From: Klebsiella sp. WP3-W18-ESBL-02
GTDB taxonomy: Bacteria; Pseudomonadota; Gammaproteobacteria; Enterobacterales; Enterobacteriaceae
Assembly (NCBI RefSeq): GCF_014168815.1
Contig: NZ_AP021972.1
Span: forward strand, 3,162,001-3,226,000
DNA: 64,000 nucleotides
Direction: 5' to 3'
Under the pieces are notes generated by a model that saw only the letters and a program-made list of their open reading frames with translations, was not told the origin of the DNA and ran no database searches. Made by a program: the position numbers and the translations under genes. Below are positions 18,116-26,639 of the stretch, one piece after another. How positions within the stretch are numbered: the stretch's first letter is position 1; each line of letters begins with the position of its first letter.

Positions 18116-20402
18116 ACGCCCGGCGCTGCTGTGGGCCCTCGCCTGCCTGCTGATGCTGGCGGCGCTGCTCACGCTGCTGCCCCAGGCACGCCTCAACAGC
18201 AGCGTGCTGGCCATGCTGCCCAAACAGGCCATGGGCGCGCTGCCGCCGAACCTCAACGACGGCTTTATGCAGCGCCTCGACCGTCAGCTGGTCTGGCTGG
18301 TCAGCCCCGGTAAGCAGGCCGACCCGCAGGTCGCCCGCGACTGGCTGACGCGGCTACAGCAGTCGCACGCGCTCGCTACGGTAAAAGGCCCGATGGATGC
18401 CGACAGTCAGCAGGCCTGGGGCGCTTTTTTCTGGCAGCACCGCAACGGCCTGATTGACCCTGACACCCGCACGCGGCTGCAAAACGGCGGCGAAGCACAG
18501 GCGCAGTGGATCCTCTCCCAGCTCTATTCGGCTTTTTCCGGCGTGAGCGGCAAAGAGCTGCAAAACGATCCGCTGATGCTGATGCGCGGCTCGCAGCTGG
18601 CGATGGCGAAAAACGGCCAGCGCCTGCGGCTGATGGACGGCTGGCTGGTCACCCAGGATAGTGAAGGCAACTATTGGTACCTGCTGCACGGCGAACTGGC
18701 GGGTTCTTCTTTTGATATGCAACAAACGCACCGCCTGGTGACCACGCTCAATACGCTTGAGGAGGAGCTCAAGGCGCGCTATCCGCAGGCTCAGCTGCTG
18801 TCACGCGGTACGGTATTTTACAGCGACTACGCCAGCCAGCAGGCCAAGCGGGACGTCTCGACCCTCGGCGTCGCCACCCTGCTGGGCGTGCTGCTGCTGA
18901 TTGTCGTGACCTTTCGCTCGCTGCGCCCGCTGCTGCTGTGTTTGATCTCCATCGCCATCGGCGCGCTGGCAGGGACCGTGGCGACACTGCTGGTGTTTGG
19001 CGAGCTGCACCTGATGACGCTGGTGATGAGTATGAGCATCATCGGAATTTCCGCCGACTATACGCTCTACTATCTGACCGAGCGGATGGTGCACGGCGCG
19101 GAGGCCACGCCGTGGCAAAGCCTCGATAAGGTGCGCAACGCCCTGCTGCTGGCGCTGCTGACCACCGTCGCGGCGTACCTGATTATGATGCTCGCCCCGT
19201 TCCCCGGCATTCGCCAGATGGCGCTGTTTGCGGCGGTGGGGCTGAGCGCCTCGTGCCTGACGGTCATTTTCTGGCATCCGTGGCTGTGCCGCGGCCTGCC
19301 GGTGCGTCCGGTTCCGGCAATGGTACTGATGCTGCGCTGGCTGGCGGCCTGGCGGCGGAATAAAAAGCTGTCTGTCGGGCTGCCGCTGGCTCTGGCGCTG
19401 CTGTCGCTGGCGGGCCTGGCGACGCTACGCGTCGATGATGATATCGCCCAGCTTCAGGCGCTGCCGCAGCATCTGCTGAAGCAGGAAAAAACCATTACCG
19501 CCCTCACAGGGCAAAGCGTCGATCAGAAGTGGTTTGTGGTGTACGGTGCCTCCGCGCAGCAAACGCTGGAGCGCCTGGAAGCCTTTACGCCCGCGCTGGA
19601 CGCGGCGCAAAAATCCGGTCTGCTGAGCGGCTTTCGTCCCCTGGCGCTGAATTCGCTCGCCCGTCAACAGCAGGATCTCGCCCTCTTAAGAACGGCCGCG
19701 CCCGCTATCATCAATGCGTTGCACAGCGCCGGGTTGACAACGGTGACGCCGGACCTGTCGCCGATGCCGGTCACGGTTGATGACTGGCTCAATAGCCCGG
19801 CCAGCGAAGGCTGGCGGCTGCTGTGGCTCACACTGCCCGCTGGCGAAAGCGGCGTGCTGGTGCCGGTTGACGGCGTAAAGGACAGCGCGGCGCTGAACGC
19901 ACTGAGCGAGAAATACGCCGGGGTAGCGTGGGTGGATCGTAAGAGCACCTTCGATGCGCTGTTCGCGCTGTATCGTAGCGTGTTAACCGGACTGCTGTTT
20001 ATCGCCCTGGCGGTGATCGCCTGCGGGGCGATCGTCCGGCTCGGCTGGCGGCGAGGGCTTATCAGCCTCGTGCCGTCGGTACTCTCGCTCGGCTGCGGCC
20101 TGGCGGCGCTGGCGCTGAGCGGTCACCCGCTCAATCTGTTTTCGCTGCTGGCGTTGGTGCTGGTGCTGGGTATCGGCATTAACTACACCCTATTTTTCAG
20201 TAATCCGCGCGGCACGCCGCTCACGTCAATGCTGGCGATCGGTCTGGCGATGCTGACGACGTTGTTGACCCTCGGGATGCTGGTTTTCAGCGCCACGCAG
20301 GCCATCAGCAGTTTTGGTATCGTCCTGGTGAGCGGGATTTTCACCGCCTTCCTGCTGTCGCCGCTGGCGATGCCGGGCAAAAAAGAGAAGAAAAAACGAT
20401 GA
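18084..20402 (+). CDS. apeM: MMPL/RND-type exporter (ApeM)
   Basis: 772-residue inner-membrane transporter of the MMPL superfamily. An N-terminal membrane segment (LLWALACLLMLAALLTLLP) is followed by a large periplasmic domain, then six clustered segments (~255-410), a second periplasmic domain and a final set of five or six (~625-765). The signature SIIGISADYTLYYLTER with its Asp in the membrane, and its diverged repeat VLGIGINYTLFFS, are visible. It likely moves the aryl polyene lipid out of the inner membrane to the LolA-like carrier. Confidence 0.9.
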   Translation: MTNANALPPRKRPALLWALACLLMLAALLTLLPQARLNSSVLAMLPKQAMGALPPNLNDGFMQRLDRQLVWLVSPGKQADPQVARDWLTRLQQSHALATVKGPMDADSQQAWGAFFWQHRNGLIDPDTRTRLQNGGEAQAQWILSQLYSAFSGVSGKELQNDPLMLMRGSQLAMAKNGQRLRLMDGWLVTQDSEGNYWYLLHGELAGSSFDMQQTHRLVTTLNTLEEELKARYPQAQLLSRGTVFYSDYASQQAKRDVSTLGVATLLGVLLLIVVTFRSLRPLLLCLISIAIGALAGTVATLLVFGELHLMTLVMSMSIIGISADYTLYYLTERMVHGAEATPWQSLDKVRNALLLALLTTVAAYLIMMLAPFPGIRQMALFAAVGLSASCLTVIFWHPWLCRGLPVRPVPAMVLMLRWLAAWRRNKKLSVGLPLALALLSLAGLATLRVDDDIAQLQALPQHLLKQEKTITALTGQSVDQKWFVVYGASAQQTLERLEAFTPALDAAQKSGLLSGFRPLALNSLARQQQDLALLRTAAPAIINALHSAGLTTVTPDLSPMPVTVDDWLNSPASEGWRLLWLTLPAGESGVLVPVDGVKDSAALNALSEKYAGVAWVDRKSTFDALFALYRSVLTGLLFIALAVIACGAIVRLGWRRGLISLVPSVLSLGCGLAALALSGHPLNLFSLLALVLVLGIGINYTLFFSNPRGTPLTSMLAIGLAMLTTLLTLGMLVFSATQAISSFGIVLVSGIFTAFLLSPLAMPGKKEKKKR

Positions 20403-21073
20403 TGATAGCGACATTTTTTGCCGGATGGCGACGCGTTGCCGTCCTATCCGGCTTACACACACCACCACACCCGGCAGGCCGGATCACGCTACGCCGTCAT
20501 CCGGCAATCCACGCCATAATCCTGAGCTGTGCGTTCGTCCTGGCCGGCTGCAGCCATTCGCAGCAGGATCAATCCGGCCGCCCGCAGGCCTGGCTGGAAC
20601 CGGGTACCCGTGTAACCCTGCCCGCGCCGGGCATCACGCCGGCGGTCAGTTCACAGCAGCTACTGACCGGCAGCTTCAACGGTCAGACCCAGTCGCTGCT
20701 GGTGATGCTGAACGCCAACGATCAAAAACTGACGCTGGCAGGGCTGTCATCGGTCGGTATCCGTCTGTTTCTCGTGACCTACGACGACCGTGGGCTCCAC
20801 GCCGAGCAGTCGATCGTTGTGCCGCAGCTGCCGCCCGCCAGCCAGGTGCTGGCCGACGTCATGCTCAGCCACTGGCCGATTAGCGCCTGGCTGCCGCAGC
20901 TGCCGAAAGGCTGGACCCTGACGGACCACGGCGATAAACGCGAGCTGCGCAACGCGCGCGGCGCGCTGGTGACGGAAATCACCTACCTGAACCGCAAGGG
21001 CAAGCGTGAGCCTATTAGCATTGAGCAGCACGTCTTTAAATACCACATCACCATTCAATATTTAGGTGACTGA
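20399..21073 (+). CDS. apeN: DUF3261 lipoprotein (ApeN), 5' end occupied by a REP pair
   Basis: 224 residues if translation starts at the ATG overlapping the exporter stop. The lipoprotein signal ILSCAFVLAGC (Cys about residue 51) lies unusually far from the start, because about 35 codons in front of it are REP sequence read in frame (20418-20507). After the Cys, the mature protein (PLTPQ-like linker, SQQLLTGSFNGQTQSLLV, GIRLFLVTYDDRG) matches the DUF3261 family found in APE clusters. No ATG, GTG or TTG lies between the REP pair and the signal hydrophobic core, so the long form is the only standard start. Expected to be outer-membrane anchored; function in final polyene placement is inferred. 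Confidence 0.8.
   Translation: MMIATFFAGWRRVAVLSGLHTPPHPAGRITLRRHPAIHAIILSCAFVLAGCSHSQQDQSGRPQAWLEPGTRVTLPAPGITPAVSSQQLLTGSFNGQTQSLLVMLNANDQKLTLAGLSSVGIRLFLVTYDDRGLHAEQSIVVPQLPPASQVLADVMLSHWPISAWLPQLPKGWTLTDHGDKRELRNARGALVTEITYLNRKGKREPISIEQHVFKYHITIQYLGD
20418..20507. repeat. REP pair (BIME-like) inside coding sequence
   Basis: Two REP-like palindromes: GCCGGAT (20420-20426) with ATCCGGC (20446-20452), and GCCGGAT (20478-20484) with ATCCGGC (20499-20505). Core text such as GCCGGATGGCGACG and TATCCGGCTTAC is the enteric REP consensus. They fall in the translated 5' end of the DUF3261 gene. Confidence 0.8.
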
Positions 21074-21074
21074 T

Positions 21075-22244
21075 ATGATTTATATTTCTGCGGTCGGCAT
21101 GATTAATGCGCTGGGCAGCCATACGGATGATATCGCTGCGAATCTCACCCGCGGCGTGGCGCCAGGCATGCGTGCCAGAACCGGCTGGCTCCAGGGGCAC
21201 CCACACGCGGTGCTCGGCGGCGTCGACGGCGAGCTGCCCGCTATTCCTGATACCTTTTGCGATCACCGTTCGCGCAACAACCAGCTGCTGCTGGCCGCCC
21301 TGTCCCAGATTGCGCCACAGGTCGACGGCGCCATCACCCGGTACGGGCGCGATCGGGTCGCCGTTGTCCTGGGTACCAGCACTTCCGGTCTCGATGAGGG
21401 CGACGCGCACGTTAACCTGACGCTCAACGGCCAGCAGAGCGCCGCGTGGCATTATCCGCAGCAGGAGCTCGGCGATCCGTCGCGCTTCCTCAGCCGCTGG
21501 CTGGATCTCGATGGCCCGGCGTTTACGCTGTCTACCGCCTGTTCCTCCAGCGCTCGCGCCATTATCAGCGGGCGTCGCCTGATCGAAGCCGGGCTGGCCG
21601 ATGTCGCGATTGTCGGTGGCGCCGACACGCTCAGCCGCATGCCAATTAACGGCTTTCACAGCCTGGAGTCGCTCTCACCAACGCGTTGCCAGCCGTTCGG
21701 TGAGGGGCGCAGCGGCATTACCATCGGCGAAGGCGCGGCGCTGATGCTGCTCACCCGCGAACCACAGCCCATTGCGCTGCTGGGCGTCGGAGAATCCAGC
21801 GATGCCTACCATATTTCCGCACCGCATCCGCAGGGGGAAGGCGCCATTCGCGCCATTGAGCTGGCGCTGAGCGATGCCGGTATGGCCCCTGACGATATTG
21901 GTTACATCAATCTGCATGGGACCGCCACGCCGCTGAACGATCAGATTGAATCACGGGTGGTCAATGCGCTATTTGGCGAGCGGGTACCGTGCAGCTCTAC
22001 CAAACACCTGACCGGGCATACGCTTGGTGCGGCGGGCATCACCGAAGCCGCGCTCAGCATGTTGATTTTACAGCGCAATTTGCCGCTACCCGCCCAGGAC
22101 TTTAGCCAGTCGCCGCGCGACCCGGCGCTGCCACCCTGCGGCATTATCACGCAGCCACAGCCGCTGGAACGCCCGGTTATTTTGTCGAATTCCTTTGCCT
22201 TTGGCGGCAATAACGCCAGCATTTTGCTCGGGAGAATCGCATGA
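21075..22244 (+). CDS. apeO: Beta-ketoacyl-ACP synthase (ApeO)
   Basis: 389-residue KAS I/II-type synthase. The triad is visible: FTLSTACSSSARAI (Cys), NLHGTATPLND (His) and KHLTGHTLGAAG (His), with the C-terminal NSFAFGGNNASILLG. The ATG at 21075 is chosen over a GTG 9 nt upstream because AGG lies at proper spacing. In characterised systems ApeO works as a heterodimer with ApeC to elongate the polyene. Overlaps apeP by 4 bp. Confidence 0.92.
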   Translation: MIYISAVGMINALGSHTDDIAANLTRGVAPGMRARTGWLQGHPHAVLGGVDGELPAIPDTFCDHRSRNNQLLLAALSQIAPQVDGAITRYGRDRVAVVLGTSTSGLDEGDAHVNLTLNGQQSAAWHYPQQELGDPSRFLSRWLDLDGPAFTLSTACSSSARAIISGRRLIEAGLADVAIVGGADTLSRMPINGFHSLESLSPTRCQPFGEGRSGITIGEGAALMLLTREPQPIALLGVGESSDAYHISAPHPQGEGAIRAIELALSDAGMAPDDIGYINLHGTATPLNDQIESRVVNALFGERVPCSSTKHLTGHTLGAAGITEAALSMLILQRNLPLPAQDFSQSPRDPALPPCGIITQPQPLERPVILSNSFAFGGNNASILLGRIA

Positions 22245-22717
22245 GCCCCTATCTGTCGCCCGCCGAATATCTGCCGCACGACGCCCCGATGCTGCTGCTC
22301 GACGAGGTCGAGTGGGTCAGCGAGGAGCAGGCGGTTTGCCGCGTGAGCATCGACAGCACCGGCGTGCTGTCGCCGTTTCTTGACCCGGAAGGAAATCTAC
22401 CGGGCTGGTATGCGCTGGAGCTGATGGCGCAGACCGTTGGCGTCTGGTCAGGCTGGCATCGCCATCAACAGGGGCAGGCGGCTATCGCTCTCGGCATGGT
22501 GCTGGGTGCCCGCGAACTGATCTGCGCCGCAGGCTGTTTGCCCGGCGGAAAAACCCTCACCATCACCGTCAAGCTGCTGATGCAGGACGCGCGCTTTGGC
22601 AGCTTTGAATGCGCCATTACCGCCGATGAACAGACGCTGGCCACCGGCCGCGTTAACACCTTCCAGCCGACGGCAGAAGAACTTCAATCACTCTTTCAAC
22701 AGGGAGCGTCCTCATGA
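22241..22717 (+). CDS. apeP: Hydroxyacyl-ACP dehydratase (ApeP family)
   Basis: 158-residue FabZ-like hot-dog protein: YLPHDAPMLLLDEV at the N-terminus and LPGWYALELMAQTVGVWSGW with the catalytic-site helix. Second dehydratase of the pathway; works with ApeI. ATGA overlaps at both ends couple it to apeO and apeQ. Confidence 0.9.
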   Translation: MSPYLSPAEYLPHDAPMLLLDEVEWVSEEQAVCRVSIDSTGVLSPFLDPEGNLPGWYALELMAQTVGVWSGWHRHQQGQAAIALGMVLGARELICAAGCLPGGKTLTITVKLLMQDARFGSFECAITADEQTLATGRVNTFQPTAEELQSLFQQGASS

Positions 22718-23445
22718 GTCGTTCAGTTTTAGTGACCGGCGCAAGTAAAGGTATCGGCCGCGCCATTGCCCGTCAGCTGGCCGCCGACGGCTTCACGGTC
22801 GGCGTCCACTACCACCGTGACGCGCAGGGCGCGCAGGCAACGCTGGAAGCGATTCTCGCCGCCGGTGGCGCCGGGCGTCTGCTGTGTTTTGACGTCGCCG
22901 ACCGCGCCCAGTGCCGCGAAGTTCTGGAGCAGGATATCGACGCACACGGTGCATGGTATGGCGTGGTGAGCAACGCGGGCATCGCCCGCGACGCCGCCTT
23001 CCCGGCGCTAAGCGACAGTGACTGGGACGCGGTGATCCATACCAATCTCGACAGTTTTTATAACGTCATCCAGCCGTGCATTATGCCGATGATTGGCGCT
23101 CGCCAGGGCGGTCGCATCATCACGCTGTCGTCAGTCTCCGGCGTGATGGGCAACCGTGGGCAGGTCAACTACAGTGCCGCCAAAGCCGGGATCATCGGCG
23201 CGACCAAAGCGCTGGCCATTGAGCTTGCGAAACGCAAAATTACCGTTAACTGCATTGCGCCGGGGCTTATCGACACCGGCATGATTGAGATGGAAGAAGC
23301 CGCGCTGAAAGAAGCGATGGCGATCATTCCGATGAAGCGCATGGGCCAGGCCGACGAAGTGGCCGGGCTCGCCAGCTATTTAATGTCAGACGTGGCGGGC
23401 TATGTCACCCGCCAGGTGATTTCCATCAATGGAGGGATGTTATGA
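22714..23445 (+). CDS. apeQ: 3-ketoacyl-ACP reductase, FabG-like SDR (ApeQ)
   Basis: 243-residue short-chain dehydrogenase. TGASKGIGRAIA binds NADPH; the catalytic Ser, Tyr and Lys are in TLSSVSG and YSAAKAG; NAG is at VVSNAGIARD. It reduces the 3-keto group after each condensation, before dehydration by ApeI/ApeP. Confidence 0.92.
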   Translation: MSRSVLVTGASKGIGRAIARQLAADGFTVGVHYHRDAQGAQATLEAILAAGGAGRLLCFDVADRAQCREVLEQDIDAHGAWYGVVSNAGIARDAAFPALSDSDWDAVIHTNLDSFYNVIQPCIMPMIGARQGGRIITLSSVSGVMGNRGQVNYSAAKAGIIGATKALAIELAKRKITVNCIAPGLIDTGMIEMEEAALKEAMAIIPMKRMGQADEVAGLASYLMSDVAGYVTRQVISINGGML

Positions 23446-24671
23446 CACGTCGCGTAGTCATTACCGGCATGGGCGGCGTGACCGCCTTTGGGGAAAGCTG
23501 GCAGAACGTCTCCGCCAGGTTGCTGGCCTACGAAAATGCCGTGCGCAAAATGCCGGAATGGCAGGTTTACGACGGGCTGCACACGCTACTGGGCGCCCCT
23601 GTTGACGATTTTGCTCTCCCGGAGCACTACACCCGCAAACGAATTCGCGCCATGGGCCGCGTGTCGTTGATGTCGACCCGCGCCACCGAGCTGGCGCTGG
23701 AACAGGCAGGTCTGATTGGCGACGACGTGCTGACCAACGGGGATACCGGTATCGCCTACGGCTCATCAACCGGCAGCACCGGTCCGGTGAGCGAATTCGC
23801 GACCATGCTTACCGAAAAGCACACCAACAATATTACGGGCACCACCTATGTGCAGATGATGCCGCACACCACCGCCGTGAACACCGGGCTGTTCTTTGGC
23901 CTGCGCGGTCGGGTCATTCCCACCTCCAGCGCCTGCACCTCAGGCAGCCAGGCTATCGGCTACGCGTGGGAAGCGATTCGTCACGGTTATCAAACGGTGA
24001 TGGTCGCCGGCGGTGCGGAAGAGCTGTGCCCGTCGGAAGCGGCGGTATTTGATACGCTGTTTGCCACCAGCCAGCGCAACGATGAACCGAAAACTACCCC
24101 TTCGCCGTTTGATGAAAGCCGCGACGGTCTGGTGATCGGCGAAGGCGCCGGGACGCTGATTCTGGAAGAGCTTGAGCACGCTAAAGCGCGCGGTGCGACG
24201 ATTTACGGCGAAATCATCGGCTTCGCCACCAACTGTGACGCCGCGCATATCACCCAACCGCAGCGGGAAACCATGCAGATTTGTATGCAGCAGGCGCTTA
24301 AGATGGCCGGGCTGAGCCCGCTAGACATCGGCTATATTTCCGCGCACGGCACCGCCACCGACCGGGGCGACATCGCCGAAAGCCAGGCGACGGCCGCTAT
24401 CTACGGCGATAACGTTCCCCTCTCCTCGCTGAAAAGCTATTTTGGTCACACCCTGGGTGCCTGCGGCGCGCTGGAGGCCTGGATGAGTCTGCAAATGATG
24501 CGCGAGGGTTGGTTCGCACCGACGCTGAATCTGCATAAGCCGGACGCCAACTGCGGCGCGCTGGACTACATCATGGGCGAGGCCCGTCGCATCGACTGTG
24601 AGTTTTTGCAGAGCAACAACTTTGCGTTTGGCGGCATCAATACCTCCATCATTATTAAACGCTGGCCGTAG
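23442..24671 (+). CDS. apeR: Beta-ketoacyl-ACP synthase (ApeR)
   Basis: 409-residue KAS-type synthase with TSSACTSGSQAIGYAW (catalytic Cys), ISAHGTATDRGD (His) and KSYFGHTLGACG (His). Second condensing enzyme of the pathway. In the published system the two synthases handle different stages or starters. Coupled to apeQ by a 4-bp overlap. Confidence 0.92.
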   Translation: MTRRVVITGMGGVTAFGESWQNVSARLLAYENAVRKMPEWQVYDGLHTLLGAPVDDFALPEHYTRKRIRAMGRVSLMSTRATELALEQAGLIGDDVLTNGDTGIAYGSSTGSTGPVSEFATMLTEKHTNNITGTTYVQMMPHTTAVNTGLFFGLRGRVIPTSSACTSGSQAIGYAWEAIRHGYQTVMVAGGAEELCPSEAAVFDTLFATSQRNDEPKTTPSPFDESRDGLVIGEGAGTLILEELEHAKARGATIYGEIIGFATNCDAAHITQPQRETMQICMQQALKMAGLSPLDIGYISAHGTATDRGDIAESQATAAIYGDNVPLSSLKSYFGHTLGACGALEAWMSLQMMREGWFAPTLNLHKPDANCGALDYIMGEARRIDCEFLQSNNFAFGGINTSIIIKRWP

Positions 24672-24672
24672 C

Positions 24673-25254
24673 GTGTACCGTCTGCTGCTGGGGAAAGTGT
24701 CGGTATTAAGCGCAGGCTTTCTGCCGCCCGCGCTTATTGCCGAGGCACCGTCTGGCCCCCGGCGCCCCCGCTGGCTGGCCGGTCGGGCCCTGCTTGCCCG
24801 CGCCGTCTCACCGCTGCCCGACATCGGCTACGGCGAGCAGGGCAAGCCCTGCTTCTCCTCGCCTTCCCCGCTGTGGTTCAACCTGAGCCACAGCGGGGAT
24901 AATATTGCTCTGCTGCTCAGCGATGAGGGCGAAGTCGGCTGCGATATCGAAGCGCTACGCCCGCGAGCCCGCTGGCCCGCGCTGGCCGAGGCGCTGTTCA
25001 GCCCCGGCGAACGCGCGCAGATCGCGGCAGCGCCACCGGCGGCACAGCTGCCCACCTTCTGGCAAATCTGGACCCGTAAAGAAGCGATGCTAAAACAGCG
25101 CGGCGGCAGCGTCTGGCAGATGGCGCAGGCCGACAGCACGCAGCCCGATTCGCTTTTTATCGCGCATCATTGGCTGAATACGCTCAGCATCGCCGTTTGC
25201 ACGCCAACGCCGGTTAATCTGGCGGCGCTGATAACGTCAGCAACCGTGCGTTAA
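24673..25254 (+). CDS. 4'-phosphopantetheinyl transferase of the APE cluster
   Basis: 193 residues from a GTG start 1 nt after the apeR stop (an alternative upstream frame would overlap apeR). Sfp-type motifs are visible: WFNLSHSGDNIALL, GCDIEALRPR (Mg-binding Asp/Glu) and FWQIWTRKEAMLKQRG (W-x-x-KE-A). It should convert the two cluster ACPs to the holo form. Last gene of the operon. Confidence 0.9.
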   Translation: MYRLLLGKVSVLSAGFLPPALIAEAPSGPRRPRWLAGRALLARAVSPLPDIGYGEQGKPCFSSPSPLWFNLSHSGDNIALLLSDEGEVGCDIEALRPRARWPALAEALFSPGERAQIAAAPPAAQLPTFWQIWTRKEAMLKQRGGSVWQMAQADSTQPDSLFIAHHWLNTLSIAVCTPTPVNLAALITSATVR

Positions 25255-25396
25255 TCCGCCCCACGTGCAGTCTGCACAAATGCCAGATAAACGGAAAATC
25301 GCTTATTTTGATGCACATCATTTTTACCGCTATCGTCGGCGGCGACCTACAACATTGATTCTGGTCAACTCCATTCCGCCAGCGGCAGTGCATTTT

Positions 25397-25723
25397 ATGC
25401 GCCATTTTATTTATGCGGTGAATGAGAAATTGGTTTTAAGACTTGAACAAATGTTTGTCCGGCCAGCCAGTCTGTGGGGGTGGTTGATGTGTAATGCGCT
25501 GAATGCGATGGCTATCGTTATCTGCTTTTCCGCCATCAGCGCGTTTATTGGCATCCGGGAATCTGCCTGGCACATCGTGGTGACGGTAGCGATAATTATC
25601 TCCACATTCTACAGCGCTAACTATTTTTCCGCGCTGGAGTCGCGTAACGACAGGCGGCGTTTTTTCCTTTTCGCCTGGGTGGTTGTGACCATCATTCTGA
25701 ACTTCATCCATATTACAGGCTGA
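25397..25723 (+). CDS. Small membrane protein of unknown function
   Basis: 108 residues from the ATG at 25397; an in-frame ATG exists at 25265. Three hydrophobic segments are visible (AMAIVICFSAISAFIGI; IVVTVAIIISTFYSA; FFLFAWVVVTIILNFI) separated by short charged loops (RNDRRR). I do not recognise the family. It stands alone between the end of the ape operon and the convergent dsbG. The ribosome site is weak, so expression is uncertain. Confidence 0.5.
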   Translation: MRHFIYAVNEKLVLRLEQMFVRPASLWGWLMCNALNAMAIVICFSAISAFIGIRESAWHIVVTVAIIISTFYSANYFSALESRNDRRRFFLFAWVVVTIILNFIHITG

Positions 25724-25748
25724 CTCGCCGCGTAACGGATGCCGGTCC

Positions 25749-25765
25749 TCTCCCGTTTCGGGAGA
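25749..25765. terminator. Hairpin between convergent genes
   Basis: 7-bp stem TCTCCCG / CGGGAGA with loop TTT, in the 61-bp gap between the small membrane-protein gene and dsbG, both ending here. No T-run follows on either strand, so its terminator role is inferred from position. Confidence 0.4.
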
Positions 25766-25784
25766 AAGACCTGACGATGATAGC

Positions 25785-26543
25785 CTACGGACGCGGGCCG
25801 AACATCTCGATCAGCTGTTTTTCATCCGGCATGCCAACCACCTGCTGCAGCTCATTTTTATCATTCATGTAGTAAATGGCTGGCGTGACGTTAGCCCCGA
25901 GATCGTCCATCAGCTTCTGATGCTGCTGGAGTAAATTGAAGGTTTCGCGCGGCGTCGTTCCGGTAAAATGCGGCAGTTTTTTACCGCCCGACAGTTCGTA
26001 GTCCCGCCAGGCCGCTACCGGGTCGGCCGCATTCAGAATCGCCGTCGCGTTGCGGCCGCTTTGCGGGTTCAGGAAGGCCACCAGCAGCGTGTTGAGCTGT
26101 ACTTTACCTGCCGCTACCCAGGGCTGGGCCGCCGACCAGAAGGTTTTACAGTACGGACAGAACGGATCGGCAAACACCACCACCTTGCGTTCGGCGCTAT
26201 CGGGCCCCTCTTTCAGCGCGTGAGCGTCGTTCAGCTTCTGCCACATCTCGCGCCCCAGCGGGATGTAAATCTCGCTTTTGAAAAAGTCCTCGCTCAGGTT
26301 TTTTCCTTTATCATCATAAAGGTAGCCAGAAACCACGTGTTTACCGTCGGGAGTAAGAAACAGCGTGACGCCCATATCCTGATACTGACCGACCCAGCTT
26401 TTGAGCCCGCCTGGCGCATCAATTTCTTTGATAATTTTGATGTTTTGCTGCTCGCTAAAGCGTTTAACAACGTCGGGCAGCGGCGTGCTGGCAAAAGCCA
26501 GCGCGGGCATCAGCGTCAGCGCCATCAGTAGCGTGGATTTCAT
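25785..26543 (-). CDS. dsbG: Thiol:disulfide interchange protein DsbG
   Basis: 252-residue periplasmic protein with signal peptide MKSTLLMALTLMPALAFA, an N-terminal dimerisation domain and a thioredoxin fold with the active site FADPFCPYCKTFW (CPYC). DDLGANVTPAIYYM with the cis-Pro loop TP matches DsbG rather than DsbC. DsbG rescues single-cysteine proteins from sulfenylation and isomerises disulfides. Start has AAGGAGAG. Monocistronic; flanked by a REP element. Confidence 0.95.
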   Translation of the reverse strand: MKSTLLMALTLMPALAFASTPLPDVVKRFSEQQNIKIIKEIDAPGGLKSWVGQYQDMGVTLFLTPDGKHVVSGYLYDDKGKNLSEDFFKSEIYIPLGREMWQKLNDAHALKEGPDSAERKVVVFADPFCPYCKTFWSAAQPWVAAGKVQLNTLLVAFLNPQSGRNATAILNAADPVAAWRDYELSGGKKLPHFTGTTPRETFNLLQQHQKLMDDLGANVTPAIYYMNDKNELQQVVGMPDEKQLIEMFGPRP

Positions 26544-26602
26544 TTTCGTCTCTCCTTAAAGCGGGGACGCCCCGCGAGTGAAGTGGTTCGCCGCTGGAGA
26601 AT

Positions 26603-26629
26603 CGGCCTGATAGCGTCGCCATCAGGCCG
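26603..26629. repeat. REP element between ansP and dsbG
   Basis: Inverted arms CGGCCTGAT / ATCAGGCCG around AGCGTCGCC, the enteric REP form, sitting 10 bp after the ansP stop. Confidence 0.7.
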
Positions 26630-26639
26630 TTGAGGCAGG

